A DNA stretch of 64,000 nucleotides, from assembly GCF_001730525.1 (NCBI RefSeq), contig NZ_MDFN01000007.1, positions 1 to 64,000 on the forward strand, in the 5' to 3' direction. Origin of the DNA: Arcticibacter eurypsychrophilus (lineage in GTDB: Bacteria; Bacteroidota; Bacteroidia; Sphingobacteriales; Sphingobacteriaceae). The notes under the pieces are model-generated. The model saw only the letters and a program-made list of their open reading frames with translations. It was not told where the DNA came from and searched no databases. Shown here one piece after another: positions 37,886 through 47,584 of this stretch. Positions within the stretch are counted from its first letter, which is position 1. Each line of letters starts with the position of its first letter. The translations under genes and the position numbers were made by a program.

Positions 37886-39442
37886 ATGAAGAACCTTCCA
37901 ATTTTTGATCTAGCTGTTATAGCAATTTATCTTCTGGGGATGATCCTTGTTGGCTTTTATTTTTCAAGAAAAAATAAAAGTTCCGATCATTTTACTAAGG
38001 CTTCCGGATCAATTCCAGGATGGGCAATCGGAATGTCCATTTATGCCACTTTTTTAAGCAGCAATACCTTTCTGGGTGTTCCGGGAAAAGCATTTGGTGG
38101 AAACTGGAATGCATTTGTTTTCAGTATTTCTATGCCACTTGCCGCATGGGTAGCCTCTAAATATTTTGTTCCTTTTTATCGTAACACAGGCGAAATATCA
38201 GCCTATACCAATCTGGAGAATCGCTTTGGTGCCTGGGCCAGAACGTATGCAGTTGTGTGTTTCCTTTTAACGCAGCTTGCGCGAATGGGCTCCATCTTCT
38301 TTGGAATAGCATTAAGTCTTCAGGCCCTGACCGGTTACCCTATGGGGATGATCATGGTTATCATGGGGATCTGTATCATCATATACACCGTTCTTGGTGG
38401 AATTGAAGCCGTTATCTGGACAGAAGTCGTCCAGGGAGTAATCAAAACCCTTGGAGCTGTCATGATTCTTTATCTGATTATTGATGGAATGCCAGGAGGG
38501 GTATCTTCTATCATAGAAATTGGAAAAGCAAATGATAAATTCAGTCTGGGAACCTTTGACTTTAATTTCACTGAATCCTCCTTCTGGGTGATCCTATTAT
38601 ATGGTTTTTTTATCAACCTGAATAACTTTGGGATGGACCAAAACTATGTGCAGCGCTATCATACGGCCAGAACTTCTAAAGAAGCCTCTAGTTCAATATG
38701 GTTATGTGTTTTCATCTATGTACCCGCTTCTTTATTATTCTTTGCTATAGGATCAGCCTTGTTTGCCTATTATAGTGTAAATCCGGAATTTACTGAAGTG
38801 TTAAAACAACAAGTGGCGGTAGAAAGACTTCCTGTAGGTTCCACACTGGCACAAATACGACAATTAGCAGCAACACTAACACCTGCAGACTATGGAGATA
38901 AAGTAATGCCTCACTTTATGGTTACGAAAATCCCAGTAGGTTTGGTAGGACTTATCGTCTCCGCTATTCTTTCTGCAGCAATGTCTACTATCAGCTCAGG
39001 AATGAACGCCTCAGCAACCGTATTCTCTGTCGATATCTACAAACGATACTTTAGAAATGACATCACAGAAAAGGAAACCATGTTCGTCTTGCATACCGCA
39101 ACCGTCGTATTTGGTTTACTTGGAATGGGTGCAGGAATTGCCATGATCGGTGTAAAGAGCATCCTTGACGTGTGGTGGCAGTTGTCCGGAATCTTTGCTG
39201 CAGGAATGCTTGGTTTGTTCCTTCTAGGATTCATCAGTAAGCAGAGTAAAAATCATGAAGCGATCCTGGCAACGATAATTGGAATCCTGGTGATCATCTG
39301 GATGACTTTTTCACCAATGCTATCCGGTGAATACGAATACCTGCGGAATCCCCTTCATTACAACATGATCATCGTGGTAGGAACACTTACTATCTTCCTT
39401 GTAGGAGTCCTGTTAACCAAAATAAGAAGACAAATAAAATAA
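37886..39442 (+). CDS. Sodium:solute symporter (SSS family)
   Basis: The product is 518 residues from the ATG at 37886; the frame opens earlier, but MKNLPIFDLAVIAIYLLGMI is the standard SSS start. About 13 transmembrane helices are visible, with the SSS landmarks ASGSIPGWAIGMSIYATFLS (helix 1 unwound region), GGIEAVIWTEVVQG and SAILSAAMSTISSGMNASAT (helix 8, sodium site). It imports a small solute with Na+ across the inner membrane. Pairing with an aldolase 15 bp downstream suggests a sugar acid, for example a keto-deoxy sugar or uronate. Confidence 0.92.
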   Translation: MKNLPIFDLAVIAIYLLGMILVGFYFSRKNKSSDHFTKASGSIPGWAIGMSIYATFLSSNTFLGVPGKAFGGNWNAFVFSISMPLAAWVASKYFVPFYRNTGEISAYTNLENRFGAWARTYAVVCFLLTQLARMGSIFFGIALSLQALTGYPMGMIMVIMGICIIIYTVLGGIEAVIWTEVVQGVIKTLGAVMILYLIIDGMPGGVSSIIEIGKANDKFSLGTFDFNFTESSFWVILLYGFFINLNNFGMDQNYVQRYHTARTSKEASSSIWLCVFIYVPASLLFFAIGSALFAYYSVNPEFTEVLKQQVAVERLPVGSTLAQIRQLAATLTPADYGDKVMPHFMVTKIPVGLVGLIVSAILSAAMSTISSGMNASATVFSVDIYKRYFRNDITEKETMFVLHTATVVFGLLGMGAGIAMIGVKSILDVWWQLSGIFAAGMLGLFLLGFISKQSKNHEAILATIIGILVIIWMTFSPMLSGEYEYLRNPLHYNMIIVVGTLTIFLVGVLLTKIRRQIK

Positions 39443-39457
39443 GATTAAAATATATAT

Positions 39458-40390
39458 ATGGACAAGTCAAAGAAGGGATTTATTCCTGTAATGCTAACAC
39501 CATTCAAAGACAACGGAGAGATAGATTATGATTCATTAACAAAGCTGACAGAGGTATATCTGAAAGCAGGCGCTTCTGGATTATTCGCTAATTGTTTATC
39601 AAGTGAAATGTTTGAACTTTCTGATGAAGAGCGGATATCAGCTATTAAACATGTGATAAAAGTGGTAGATGGTGCGGTTACGGTTGTAGCAACAGGTACT
39701 TTTGGAGGCCCCATAGAAAAACAAGCTGATTTTGTGAAACGTGTGCATGACACCGGAACCGATGCAGTAATTGTAATCACCGGTTTGTTAGCTGTAGAAA
39801 AAGATTCAGATGAAATCTTCAATGCACGCGTATTTGACTTAATAGATCAAACTCCTGCTATTCCTTTAGGATTTTATGAATGTCCGGTTCCTTACAAACG
39901 CGTTTTATCTGCCGATCAGTTGAAAGCATTTGTAGAAACAAAGCGGGTGATCTATCATAAGGATACTTGTCTGGATATCGAACAGGTAAAAGCTAAGCTT
40001 AAAGTGACCCAAGGCTATGAATTTGGATTATATGATGCCTACATGGTTCATGCCGTAGAATCATTAAAAGCCGGTTCTGCAGGTCTTTCTTGCATTCAGG
40101 GTAATTATTTTCCTGAACTCATCGTGTGGTTATGCGATAACTACAACAACGATGCAATGAAAGATCAGGTAAAAAAGGTACAGATTTTCCTTGATGACAA
40201 TATGGATGTCATGCACAATGTATACCCAATTGTTTCAAAATACTTTTTACAGAAAAGAGGACTCGATATTTCCACTTTTACCAGAAGGAAAGTAGGTGAT
40301 TTCACCAGAGCAATTACAACAGAAATTGAAACGCTTTATACGGATTATAACTATCTTCAGCAAGAATTAGAGCTAGACATGAAGATATAA
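39458..40390 (+). CDS. DapA/NanA-family aldolase for a 2-keto-3-deoxy sugar acid
   Basis: The product is 310 residues in a single TIM barrel: KGFIPVMLTPFKDNGEIDYD at the start, the conserved Tyr in GFYECPVPYKR (near 139) and the Schiff-base Lys in VIYHKDTCLD (near 168). Members split 4-hydroxy-2-oxo acids into pyruvate and an aldehyde, as in NanA, KDG aldolase and related enzymes. It is not the housekeeping dihydrodipicolinate synthase, since it is longer and sits with a symporter in the pectin locus. A substrate such as Kdo, Dha or 2-keto-3-deoxygluconate is inferred. Confidence 0.85.
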   Translation: MDKSKKGFIPVMLTPFKDNGEIDYDSLTKLTEVYLKAGASGLFANCLSSEMFELSDEERISAIKHVIKVVDGAVTVVATGTFGGPIEKQADFVKRVHDTGTDAVIVITGLLAVEKDSDEIFNARVFDLIDQTPAIPLGFYECPVPYKRVLSADQLKAFVETKRVIYHKDTCLDIEQVKAKLKVTQGYEFGLYDAYMVHAVESLKAGSAGLSCIQGNYFPELIVWLCDNYNNDAMKDQVKKVQIFLDDNMDVMHNVYPIVSKYFLQKRGLDISTFTRRKVGDFTRAITTEIETLYTDYNYLQQELELDMKI

Positions 40391-40398
40391 ATAGAATT

Positions 40399-40461
40399 AA
40401 ATACGAGCTGCTGTTTCTGCAAAGTTTGGATGTATGCATTATTATATTTCAGCTCGTGTTT
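40399..40461. terminator. Hairpin between converging aldolase and AraC genes
   Basis: Arms at 40399-40410 and 40450-40461 pair over 12 bases with one mismatch (core ACGAGCTG/CAGCTCGT), followed by a T run. The loop is long (39 bases), so efficiency is uncertain. It can serve both strands. Confidence 0.5.
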
Positions 40462-40474
40462 TTTAATTGAATAC

Positions 40475-41350
40475 CTATTTCTTTTGAAGGTACTGCCTTT
40501 TATAATCCAATGGGGTTACACCAGTAACCTTTTTAAAGTGGCGGTAAAAGTTTGATACATTATTAAAGCCGCAATCAAAACAAATTACTTCCGTAGGAAG
40601 TTTGTTCTCCACTAATGCCCGGCATGCATGACTTATTCTAATTTCAATAAGAAAATCATAATACGTCTTCTTCGTCATTAACTTGAAATACCTGCAAAAC
40701 GAGGTCACACTCAAATTGCTGATCTCAGAGATCTCTTCTAAACTAATTTCCTTTTTGTAATTCGTAAGCGTATAGTTGTATACCTTATTTAAACGGATTG
40801 TATCCGTTTCTGTCGATCTGTTTATAGAATGCTGTCCTGTAGCTATGGTTTCATAATCTTCTGCTTCTGCCAGAATCTTCAAGATAGATAATAGGATGAT
40901 TACCTTGTCTAAATTGGTGGCATAGATAGCTGAGAACATCAATTCGTTCAACTTATCCTTTGCCGCACCATTAATGATCATTCCTTGTTTAGCTTTCTCA
41001 AAAAGGTTTGGAATAAGATAGGCCTCAGGCAGATGTAGAATGTCTTTTCCCAGGCAGTCCGGTAAAAAATGTATCACAATTGCTTCCACCTCTAACTCAG
41101 AGTTAGGAGCAAAATACTCATCTTTACAACGCCAGGTATGAGGCAGGTTTTCTCCAAGCAGAATCAATTCTCCGGAAGAAAAGTTGCTAATATTATCACC
41201 AATAAACCGAACCCCTTCTCCTCTCACAGTAAGATGCAGCTCCAGCTCAGGATGATAATGCCAGATCGTATCAAACTTAGACCAGATATCATGGCGAATG
41301 CTGAAAGAACTCTGAAGTTTTACGGGTACTTTATGAAATAAGGGCTTCAT
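40475..41350 (-). CDS. AraC-family regulator, candidate activator of the pectin locus
   Basis: The product is 291 residues with an N-terminal cupin sugar-sensing domain (IWHYHPELELHLTVRGEG, about 29-46; LILLGENLPHTW) and a C-terminal AraC double HTH at about 190-287 (LEEISEISNLSVTSFCRYFK; CFDCGFNNVSNFYRHFKKV). It is the only transcription factor encoded inside the locus and the only minus-strand gene there. The shared upstream region holds one of six matching direct-repeat operators, 57 bp from its start codon. I infer that it binds those sites and may control itself. No hybrid two-component regulator is visible as an alternative. Confidence 0.88.
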   Translation of the reverse strand: MKPLFHKVPVKLQSSFSIRHDIWSKFDTIWHYHPELELHLTVRGEGVRFIGDNISNFSSGELILLGENLPHTWRCKDEYFAPNSELEVEAIVIHFLPDCLGKDILHLPEAYLIPNLFEKAKQGMIINGAAKDKLNELMFSAIYATNLDKVIILLSILKILAEAEDYETIATGQHSINRSTETDTIRLNKVYNYTLTNYKKEISLEEISEISNLSVTSFCRYFKLMTKKTYYDFLIEIRISHACRALVENKLPTEVICFDCGFNNVSNFYRHFKKVTGVTPLDYKRQYLQKK

Positions 41351-41376
41351 ATTCTTTAATTCCTACATTTAAATCA

Positions 41377-41384
41377 CAAGTATA
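41377..41384 (-). promoter_or_regulatory. Possible -7 element of the AraC regulator gene
   Basis: On the minus strand TATACTTG matches TAnnTTTG at 7 of 8 positions, 27 bp before the start codon. The shared operator C lies just upstream of it, over its -33 region, which would fit autoregulation. Confidence 0.4.
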
Positions 41385-41406
41385 CGCTATTTTAAGAAAA
41401 TAGAAT

Positions 41407-41471
41407 GCTAAGATCGTACATGAACAGGATAACAATATGCAACAATGCCATTACATGAGCATGCATATTTG
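41407..41471 (+). promoter_or_regulatory. Pectin-locus operator/promoter C
   Basis: Half-site 1 GCTAAGATCGTACA (41407-41420), half-site 2 GATAACAATATGCA (41428-41441), and -7 CATATTTG (41464-41471). The spacing is the same as at the five other sites. It lies between the AraC gene and the isomerase gene, with a leader of about 120 bases before the latter. Confidence 0.7.
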
Positions 41472-41598
41472 TACTATGCCTTGAGCAGATTGCAGGCAGT
41501 TGTTAAGGGAAAATGCTTATTTATAGCCTTTTTGAAATATTTACAATAAGCTTAATTAGTCGTTGCCAATTTGTTAAAGGAATGTTAAAAATTATACA

Positions 41599-43215
41599 AT
41601 GTTGAAAGGAAATAGGGAAGTATTATTAGTTGCAAGTGGTGATCTTAGAATTGCTGCAAACCAAAATTGCTGGCAAGCCCAGAGCGAAATGGAAATGCTT
41701 CTTAAAAATGCAATCGAGAAACAAGGCTGGACAGTAAAACGTGCTCATAGTTATGAAGAAAACAAAAAGCATGGCTTTATTGATTCTCAAAAAATGGGTA
41801 TGGATGTTTTTCGTGGACTTGATCCTGACCAACCTTTAATTGTTGCCGAAAGTGTATGGCAATATAGCCATCATGTTCTTTCGGGTTTAACTACACATCG
41901 TGGCCCGATACTTACTGTTGCTAATTGGAGCGGACAATGGCCAGGATTAGTAGGAATGCTGAATCTGAATGGCTCCCTTTCAAAAGCAGGAGTAAAATAT
42001 AGTTCATTATGGAGCGAAGGATTCAATGACGATTTCTTTGTTAATTCCTTAAAAGAATGGTTTGAGACAGGCATCATCAAACATGATCAAAGTCATGTAA
42101 AAGATTATAGTCTGGTTAAAATTCCATTGAAAGAAGAACAAATAGGAAAAGATTTTGCAAAAGCATTCAAGAGTCGGAAAGGGATCATGGGGATCTTTGA
42201 CGAAGGATGTATGGGCATGTATAATGCCATTGTACCCGATGATCTTTTACATCGCACCGGTTTCTTTAAAGAGCGCTTAAGTCAGTCCGCATTATTTGTG
42301 GCCATGAGAAAGGTGAGTGTTGACGAAGCAGAAGAGGCATTAAACTGGCTTCTTGAGCGAGGCATGACCTTTGAATGGGGAGAAGACCCCGAAACGGAAC
42401 TCACCAGAGAGCAATCCCTGGAGCAATGCAAAATGTATATTGCCTCTTTACGTATCGCAGATGAGTTTGGATGCGATACTATAGGAATTCAATATCAGCA
42501 GGGACTTAAAGACCTTACCGCAGCTAGCGACTTAACCGAAGGATTGCTAAATAATAAATTACGTCCCCCTGTATTAAATGAAGCAGGTAAGGAAATCTAT
42601 GCCGGTAATGCTTTACCTCATTTCAATGAAGTAGACGAATGTGCCGGTTTAGATGGATATATCACCTATCATTTATGGGAACAACTGGGAATGGACGGTG
42701 AGAACACGCTTCATGACCTGCGTTGGGGACAGCATTTCAAGGGTGAAGGTGTTGACGATTTTGTTTGGGTGTTTCTTATTTCAGGAGCTGTTCCTGCAGC
42801 GCATCTTATTGATGGTTACAAAGGAGCTATAAGTGTAAGGCAACCCGCTATGTTTTTCCCCTTTGGAGGAGGAACATTAAAGGGAATCAGTAAACCGGGA
42901 CATATTGTATGGAGCCGGGTCTTTGTCATGGATAATAAATTACAATGTGACCTTGGAGTAGGAGAGGCTGTATTTTTACCTCAGGAAGAAACCGACAGAA
43001 GATGGGCAGAAACAAATCCGCAATGGCCTATTATGCATGCAGTATTGAAAGGTGTAAGTCGTGACCAAATGATGGCCCGCCATAAAGCCAATCATGTCCA
43101 GGTTGTATATGCCACTGATGAAGAATCAGCACATCGTGCATGTCGCATTAAAGCAGCTACCCTTGCAGAACTAGGCTTTGAAGTGCATTTCTGTGGTGAT
43201 GTTAAGTTTGTTTAA
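41599..43215 (+). CDS. L-fucose/L-arabinose-isomerase-like protein
   Basis: The product is 538 residues without a signal peptide, so it acts in the cytoplasm, unlike most neighbours. Conserved blocks include TVANWSGQWPGLVGMLNLNG (about 110-129), KGIMGIFDEGCMGMYNAIVP (about 194-213, with the Asp-Glu candidate metal ligands) and HFNEVDECAGLDGYITYHLW (about 336-355). The three-domain layout and these acidic motifs fit the L-fucose/arabinose isomerase superfamily, which interconverts aldose and ketose with Mn2+. The true substrate may be L-fucose, L-galactose or another pectin sugar. No kinase or aldolase specific for fucose is adjacent. DUF3826 follows after 16 bp. Confidence 0.7.
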   Translation: MLKGNREVLLVASGDLRIAANQNCWQAQSEMEMLLKNAIEKQGWTVKRAHSYEENKKHGFIDSQKMGMDVFRGLDPDQPLIVAESVWQYSHHVLSGLTTHRGPILTVANWSGQWPGLVGMLNLNGSLSKAGVKYSSLWSEGFNDDFFVNSLKEWFETGIIKHDQSHVKDYSLVKIPLKEEQIGKDFAKAFKSRKGIMGIFDEGCMGMYNAIVPDDLLHRTGFFKERLSQSALFVAMRKVSVDEAEEALNWLLERGMTFEWGEDPETELTREQSLEQCKMYIASLRIADEFGCDTIGIQYQQGLKDLTAASDLTEGLLNNKLRPPVLNEAGKEIYAGNALPHFNEVDECAGLDGYITYHLWEQLGMDGENTLHDLRWGQHFKGEGVDDFVWVFLISGAVPAAHLIDGYKGAISVRQPAMFFPFGGGTLKGISKPGHIVWSRVFVMDNKLQCDLGVGEAVFLPQEETDRRWAETNPQWPIMHAVLKGVSRDQMMARHKANHVQVVYATDEESAHRACRIKAATLAELGFEVHFCGDVKFV

Positions 43216-43231
43216 TTCTTAAATAAAGGAT

Positions 43232-43912
43232 ATGAAAAAAATTGCTATAACAATCTCATTATGCTTATTTGGAGCTATATGGTTAATAAATCCTGTCTTT
43301 GCTCAACAGAAAACAGAAGAGAGCGAAGTTGTGTATACAAAAGTTATCACTCAAAGAGCTCATAAAATTGCCGTTAAATTAGATCTTACAGATACTTTAA
43401 AAGTAAATAAGGCGACTGCCATCATTGCTGATCAATACCGCCAGTTAGGTATCATTCATGATCTTCGCAACGATCAAGTAAAGGCTTTAAAAAAGGACAG
43501 TACGCTAAGTAAGGAAGTAGTCGCAGCAAAAGTGACAGAACTTGAAAAAATAGCTGACCTTAAACTTAAAAAGCAACATGCTATTTACCTGTCTAAATTA
43601 GCGAAAGTGCTTAATAAGGAACAAATTGGCAAGGTAAAAGATGGTATGACTTTCGGAGTTTTACCAGCAACCTACAAAGGGTATGTGGAAATGTTACCTA
43701 TGCTTACTGAAAAACAAAAAGTGCAGATTTTAGCCTATCTAACTGAGGCTCGGGAATTGGCAATAGATGCCGAGTCAGCTGAAAAGAAACATGCCACATT
43801 TGGTAAGTATAAAGGAAGAATAAACAATTACCTCTCTGCCGAAGGTGTAGAAACAAAGAAAGCCAGGGAAATTTGGGAACAGAAGTTAAAGGAACGTCAG
43901 GCAAAAGGTTAA
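43232..43912 (+). CDS. DUF3826 family secreted protein
   Basis: The product is 226 residues with a signal peptide of about 25 residues (ending NPVFAQ). The rest is charged and helical. The family landmarks are FGVLPATYKGYVEMLPMLTE (about 140-159), LTEARELAIDAESAEKKH and FGKYKGRINNYLSAEG near the end. DUF3826 proteins recur in pectin utilisation loci of Bacteroidota, but their function is unknown. It is probably co-transcribed with the isomerase-like gene. Its helical, lyase-free sequence suggests a chaperone, binding or envelope role rather than an enzyme, but this is a guess. Confidence 0.8.
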   Translation: MKKIAITISLCLFGAIWLINPVFAQQKTEESEVVYTKVITQRAHKIAVKLDLTDTLKVNKATAIIADQYRQLGIIHDLRNDQVKALKKDSTLSKEVVAAKVTELEKIADLKLKKQHAIYLSKLAKVLNKEQIGKVKDGMTFGVLPATYKGYVEMLPMLTEKQKVQILAYLTEARELAIDAESAEKKHATFGKYKGRINNYLSAEGVETKKAREIWEQKLKERQAKG

Positions 43913-43970
43913 TACGATAGATACAGCCTGATTCGCTGAATATAAAGGAATTAGGATGTAACTAGTGAGT

Positions 43971-44035
43971 GATAATATCGTACATAATGTAGAGAAAATA
44001 ATACAAAAAATACCGTTTTGCGCTTAATATATTTG
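43971..44035 (+). promoter_or_regulatory. Pectin-locus operator/promoter D (SusC/SusD)
   Basis: Half-site 1 GATAATATCGTACA (43971-43984), half-site 2 GAGAAAATAATACA (43992-44005), and -7 TATATTTG (44028-44035). The leader to the SusC start codon is about 240 bases, long enough to hold further control. The rest of this intergenic region shows no gene. Confidence 0.8.
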
Positions 44036-44279
44036 TATACACCGCATTCCACTAGCCAGGATAGCGAACCTAAATGTAACAAATTTTAATAACGATTTGA
44101 ATATCAATATAGTAAGTGGCAATAATCCAATTGCATCTCATTTAACATTAAAAACAAAAACTGAAAATATGATATAATATTACCTGCTTTTCGATCATCG
44201 AAAATAACCATGATTATTTCCCTGATAAACCAACCCATTATTTTATTGAAATCTTAATAACTAAAAAATCGAATAATTT

Positions 44280-47200
44280 ATGAACTTACTTTTACAAGCG
44301 AGCATTTGCCGGACTAAGGTTCTGACAGTGATCCTGATCTGTCTGTTTGTATTGCCTGGCAGTGTTAACACTGTTTTCGCAGCAAACCCGGCAATGGTAA
44401 TCTCAGGAGGAAAGTCTGTGGCAGCACGGATTAATATTACAGGAACAGTAAAGGATGCAAAAGGTGAACCCCTTGTTGGCGTTACTGTACGAATTAAAGG
44501 TACCAAATCAGGTACAAGCACTGATGTTAATGGTGTATATAGATTAAACTTACCTGTAGGAAATGAAACTTTAGTATTTACCTATGTAGGTTTTCTAACT
44601 AAGGAGGTTGTTGCTAAAGGAATATCAATGGACGTTCGGTTAGAGGAATCTAGCAGTAATCTGGATGAAGTTGTTGTAGTTGGTTATGGAACACAGAGAA
44701 AAGCAACTTTAACTGGTGCTATTTCAACAATAAATATGAGTGCCATTGAAGACCTTCCAGTAAGTAATCTTGGAGCTGCTTTGGCTGGACGTATTCTCGG
44801 CGTTGGAGTGAGTGGTGGAGTTGCCCGGCCAGGTAGCGCAGCTAAAATCACAGTTAGAAATCCAAATACTTATTTTGGTAAAGATGGTGGAAGTACTGAG
44901 CCATTATTTGTTATTGATGATATTGTTCAGATTGGTGGTAATGGTCAACCGGATGCAACACTTTTTAATAATCTTGACCCTTCAGAAATTGAGAGTATCT
45001 CTGTACTAAAAGATGCTTCAGCGGCTATTTATGGTTCACGTGCTGGAAATGGTGTTGTGTTAGTGAAGACTAAACGTGGTAAAGAAGGAAAACCTCGTAT
45101 CAGTTATAGTGGTTCTTATGCGATCAATGATGAAGCATACAGAACAAAAATGATGAGTGCTTATGAGTTTGGACAATATTACAATATAATGAATGGTCCA
45201 AATGGTGCAGACGCCAAACCTGGTGTCAATAACTTTTTCTCTCAAGATGAACTAGACCATTTTAAAACCATCGATAATAATTGGTTAACTGATGCATGGT
45301 CTCCTGCCTTTAATACACGTCATACCCTAAGTATGAGTGGTGGTGCTGAACGTGCAACTTATTTTGGAGATGTATCTTACTTCAAACAAGATGGAAATTT
45401 AAACAGCCTTGATTTTAACAGATGGAATTTCCGTGCAGGTTCTGATGTCAATGTAGCTGCAAATTTAAAGGTTGGTTTACAGGTTTCCGGTAATAACTCA
45501 GATCTTACCAAAACCTTTAATAAAATAGGTGGTGAGAATGAAGAAAATGATTACCGTAACTTGTTGTTAACTCCTCGATATATACCTATGTATATTGACG
45601 GTTTGCCCGTTAAGATTCCCGGTACTACCAATGATTTGTCTATGTACCATTTCTACGAAATACAAAAGCTTGGAAATTTAGCTCAAACAGACAGCAAAAC
45701 ATTCACTGTAAATCTGTATGCTGAGTATAACATTCCTTTTGTAAAAGGCTTAAAGGCAAAAGCATCTTATGGAAGTAACAACAGTTCTTCAAGAGGATCT
45801 CAAATTGGAACTAAATATACCTTATATGAGTTCAATAGATTAGGCGAAAATCAACATATTTATGAAGGCGCAACCTTAGCAACTAGTAAACCTATTTCAG
45901 CTTCAAATGGTAATCGCCTTTATTATGCAAATACAACAGCAGAGTCTTACCAGACTAACTTCTTGTTGAACTATAATCGTCAATTTGGAAAGCATAATGT
46001 TAGCGGTTTATTTACTGTTGAAAAATCAGAGTCAGAAACAAATCAAGAATCTGTATATAGAGAATCTCCTTTTCTAACTACTAATGGTCAATTTGCTACT
46101 GCTTCTGGTGATGTAGTTGGAGCTACATCAGCCGCTGAATCCGGATCATTATCTTATATCGGTCGTGCTAATTATAGTTATGCTGATAAATACTTAGCAG
46201 AAATATTGTTCAGAACTGATGCATCCACTAAATTCGCTCCGGAAAATTACTGGGGTAAATTTTATTCAGGTTCATTAGGATGGGTACTATCTGAAGAGGA
46301 TTTCTTTAAAGTTGAAGGCATAGATTTTCTAAAACTTAGATATTCATTCGGATTGTTGGGTAATGACCAAACAAAACCTTGGTTATGGAGACAACGTTAT
46401 ACATATCAAGATGGTAAAGGCGCTGTTTTTGGTGGAAACACAAATACTACAACTGGTATGAAAATGGAAGCATCTCCTAGTCCTGATGCACATTGGACTA
46501 CTGAATTTAAAAACAATGTCGGTTTGGATGCCCAATTTCTTAGAAGTCGTCTTTCTGCAACAATGGAAGGATATTACAATAAAGCTTCAGAGATCTTAAT
46601 CGAAAGGACTGGAAATGTTCCGGTTACAGTAGGTGGTTCAGTAGCTTCTGAAAATTATGGCAAGGCTGACTATTACGGTCTTGAACTTGAATTAGGATGG
46701 AATGACAAAATTGGTAATGACTTCCGTTATGGTGTGAGTACCCGTTATTCATTCACTGATAATAAGGTCATACAGATGAACTTCAATGACACTGATATTA
46801 TGTATCCATGGAATGCACAACCTAATCATTCAAATGATAATGGTATGTGGGGATATGACAATTTGGGAATGTTTAAATCACAAGCTGAAATAGACACTTA
46901 CGTAAGTGAAAATAATATTATTTCCGTATTTGAAACTCCTGCAGCTCAGCTTAAACCAGGTATGTTATATTACAGTGATGTAAGGGGAGCCTTACAATCA
47001 GATGGATCATTTGCTGGAAAAGATGGAATCATAAATGATAATGATCAAATCAAACTATCTAACCGTAAAGATAATCACCACGGATATTCATTAACATTGA
47101 AGGCTGGGTATAAAGGTTTGAATATCGATTGTGTAATCGGCGGTTCTTTTGGTGGCTGGTCTGAAATAGATGCCCGTAAAAAATTGAACAATTCAATTGC

Positions 47201-47546
47201 TAGAGCTTTTCAAAGTTTGCCTAATATCTGGGGAGATATTTATGACCCTGAACTTAATCCAACTGGTACTATGCCAAACCCTAACTGGCAAGATATTAGT
47301 CTTACGCCAGCTTCCAATTTCTGGAAAGTTAGTTCTTTTAGAATGCGTATGACTAACTTCAACGTCAACTATACAATTCCTAAAAAAGTAGTGGATTATT
47401 TAAAGGTAAGCAATGCACGTGTGTATTTCACAGGATTAAATCCAATGAATTTGTACAATCCATATTCTTATAGGGATTCAGACACAGCGTATGACGTGTT
47501 TCCAAATCTAAGAACATATTCTTTTGGTATTAACTTAACACTTTAA
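44280..47546 (+). CDS. SusC/RagA-family TonB-dependent outer-membrane transporter
   Basis: The product is 1088 residues. After a signal sequence (about 1-37) comes a carboxypeptidase-regulatory-like domain (INITGTVKDAKGEPLVGVTV, about 57-76), then the plug with the SusC signature LDEVVVVGYGTQRKATLTGA (about 133-152), and a 22-stranded barrel ending in the aromatic-rich tail TYSFGINLTL. SusC forms the outer-membrane channel that takes up oligosaccharides with energy from TonB. There is no N-terminal STN domain, so signalling to an anti-sigma factor is unlikely, in keeping with AraC-type control. SusD follows after 38 bp. Confidence 0.95.
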   Translation: MNLLLQASICRTKVLTVILICLFVLPGSVNTVFAANPAMVISGGKSVAARINITGTVKDAKGEPLVGVTVRIKGTKSGTSTDVNGVYRLNLPVGNETLVFTYVGFLTKEVVAKGISMDVRLEESSSNLDEVVVVGYGTQRKATLTGAISTINMSAIEDLPVSNLGAALAGRILGVGVSGGVARPGSAAKITVRNPNTYFGKDGGSTEPLFVIDDIVQIGGNGQPDATLFNNLDPSEIESISVLKDASAAIYGSRAGNGVVLVKTKRGKEGKPRISYSGSYAINDEAYRTKMMSAYEFGQYYNIMNGPNGADAKPGVNNFFSQDELDHFKTIDNNWLTDAWSPAFNTRHTLSMSGGAERATYFGDVSYFKQDGNLNSLDFNRWNFRAGSDVNVAANLKVGLQVSGNNSDLTKTFNKIGGENEENDYRNLLLTPRYIPMYIDGLPVKIPGTTNDLSMYHFYEIQKLGNLAQTDSKTFTVNLYAEYNIPFVKGLKAKASYGSNNSSSRGSQIGTKYTLYEFNRLGENQHIYEGATLATSKPISASNGNRLYYANTTAESYQTNFLLNYNRQFGKHNVSGLFTVEKSESETNQESVYRESPFLTTNGQFATASGDVVGATSAAESGSLSYIGRANYSYADKYLAEILFRTDASTKFAPENYWGKFYSGSLGWVLSEEDFFKVEGIDFLKLRYSFGLLGNDQTKPWLWRQRYTYQDGKGAVFGGNTNTTTGMKMEASPSPDAHWTTEFKNNVGLDAQFLRSRLSATMEGYYNKASEILIERTGNVPVTVGGSVASENYGKADYYGLELELGWNDKIGNDFRYGVSTRYSFTDNKVIQMNFNDTDIMYPWNAQPNHSNDNGMWGYDNLGMFKSQAEIDTYVSENNIISVFETPAAQLKPGMLYYSDVRGALQSDGSFAGKDGIINDNDQIKLSNRKDNHHGYSLTLKAGYKGLNIDCVIGGSFGGWSEIDARKKLNNSIARAFQSLPNIWGDIYDPELNPTGTMPNPNWQDISLTPASNFWKVSSFRMRMTNFNVNYTIPKKVVDYLKVSNARVYFTGLNPMNLYNPYSYRDSDTAYDVFPNLRTYSFGINLTL

Positions 47547-47584
47547 TTTCCAAGGTTATATATTTTATAAAAGATAAATCAGAT

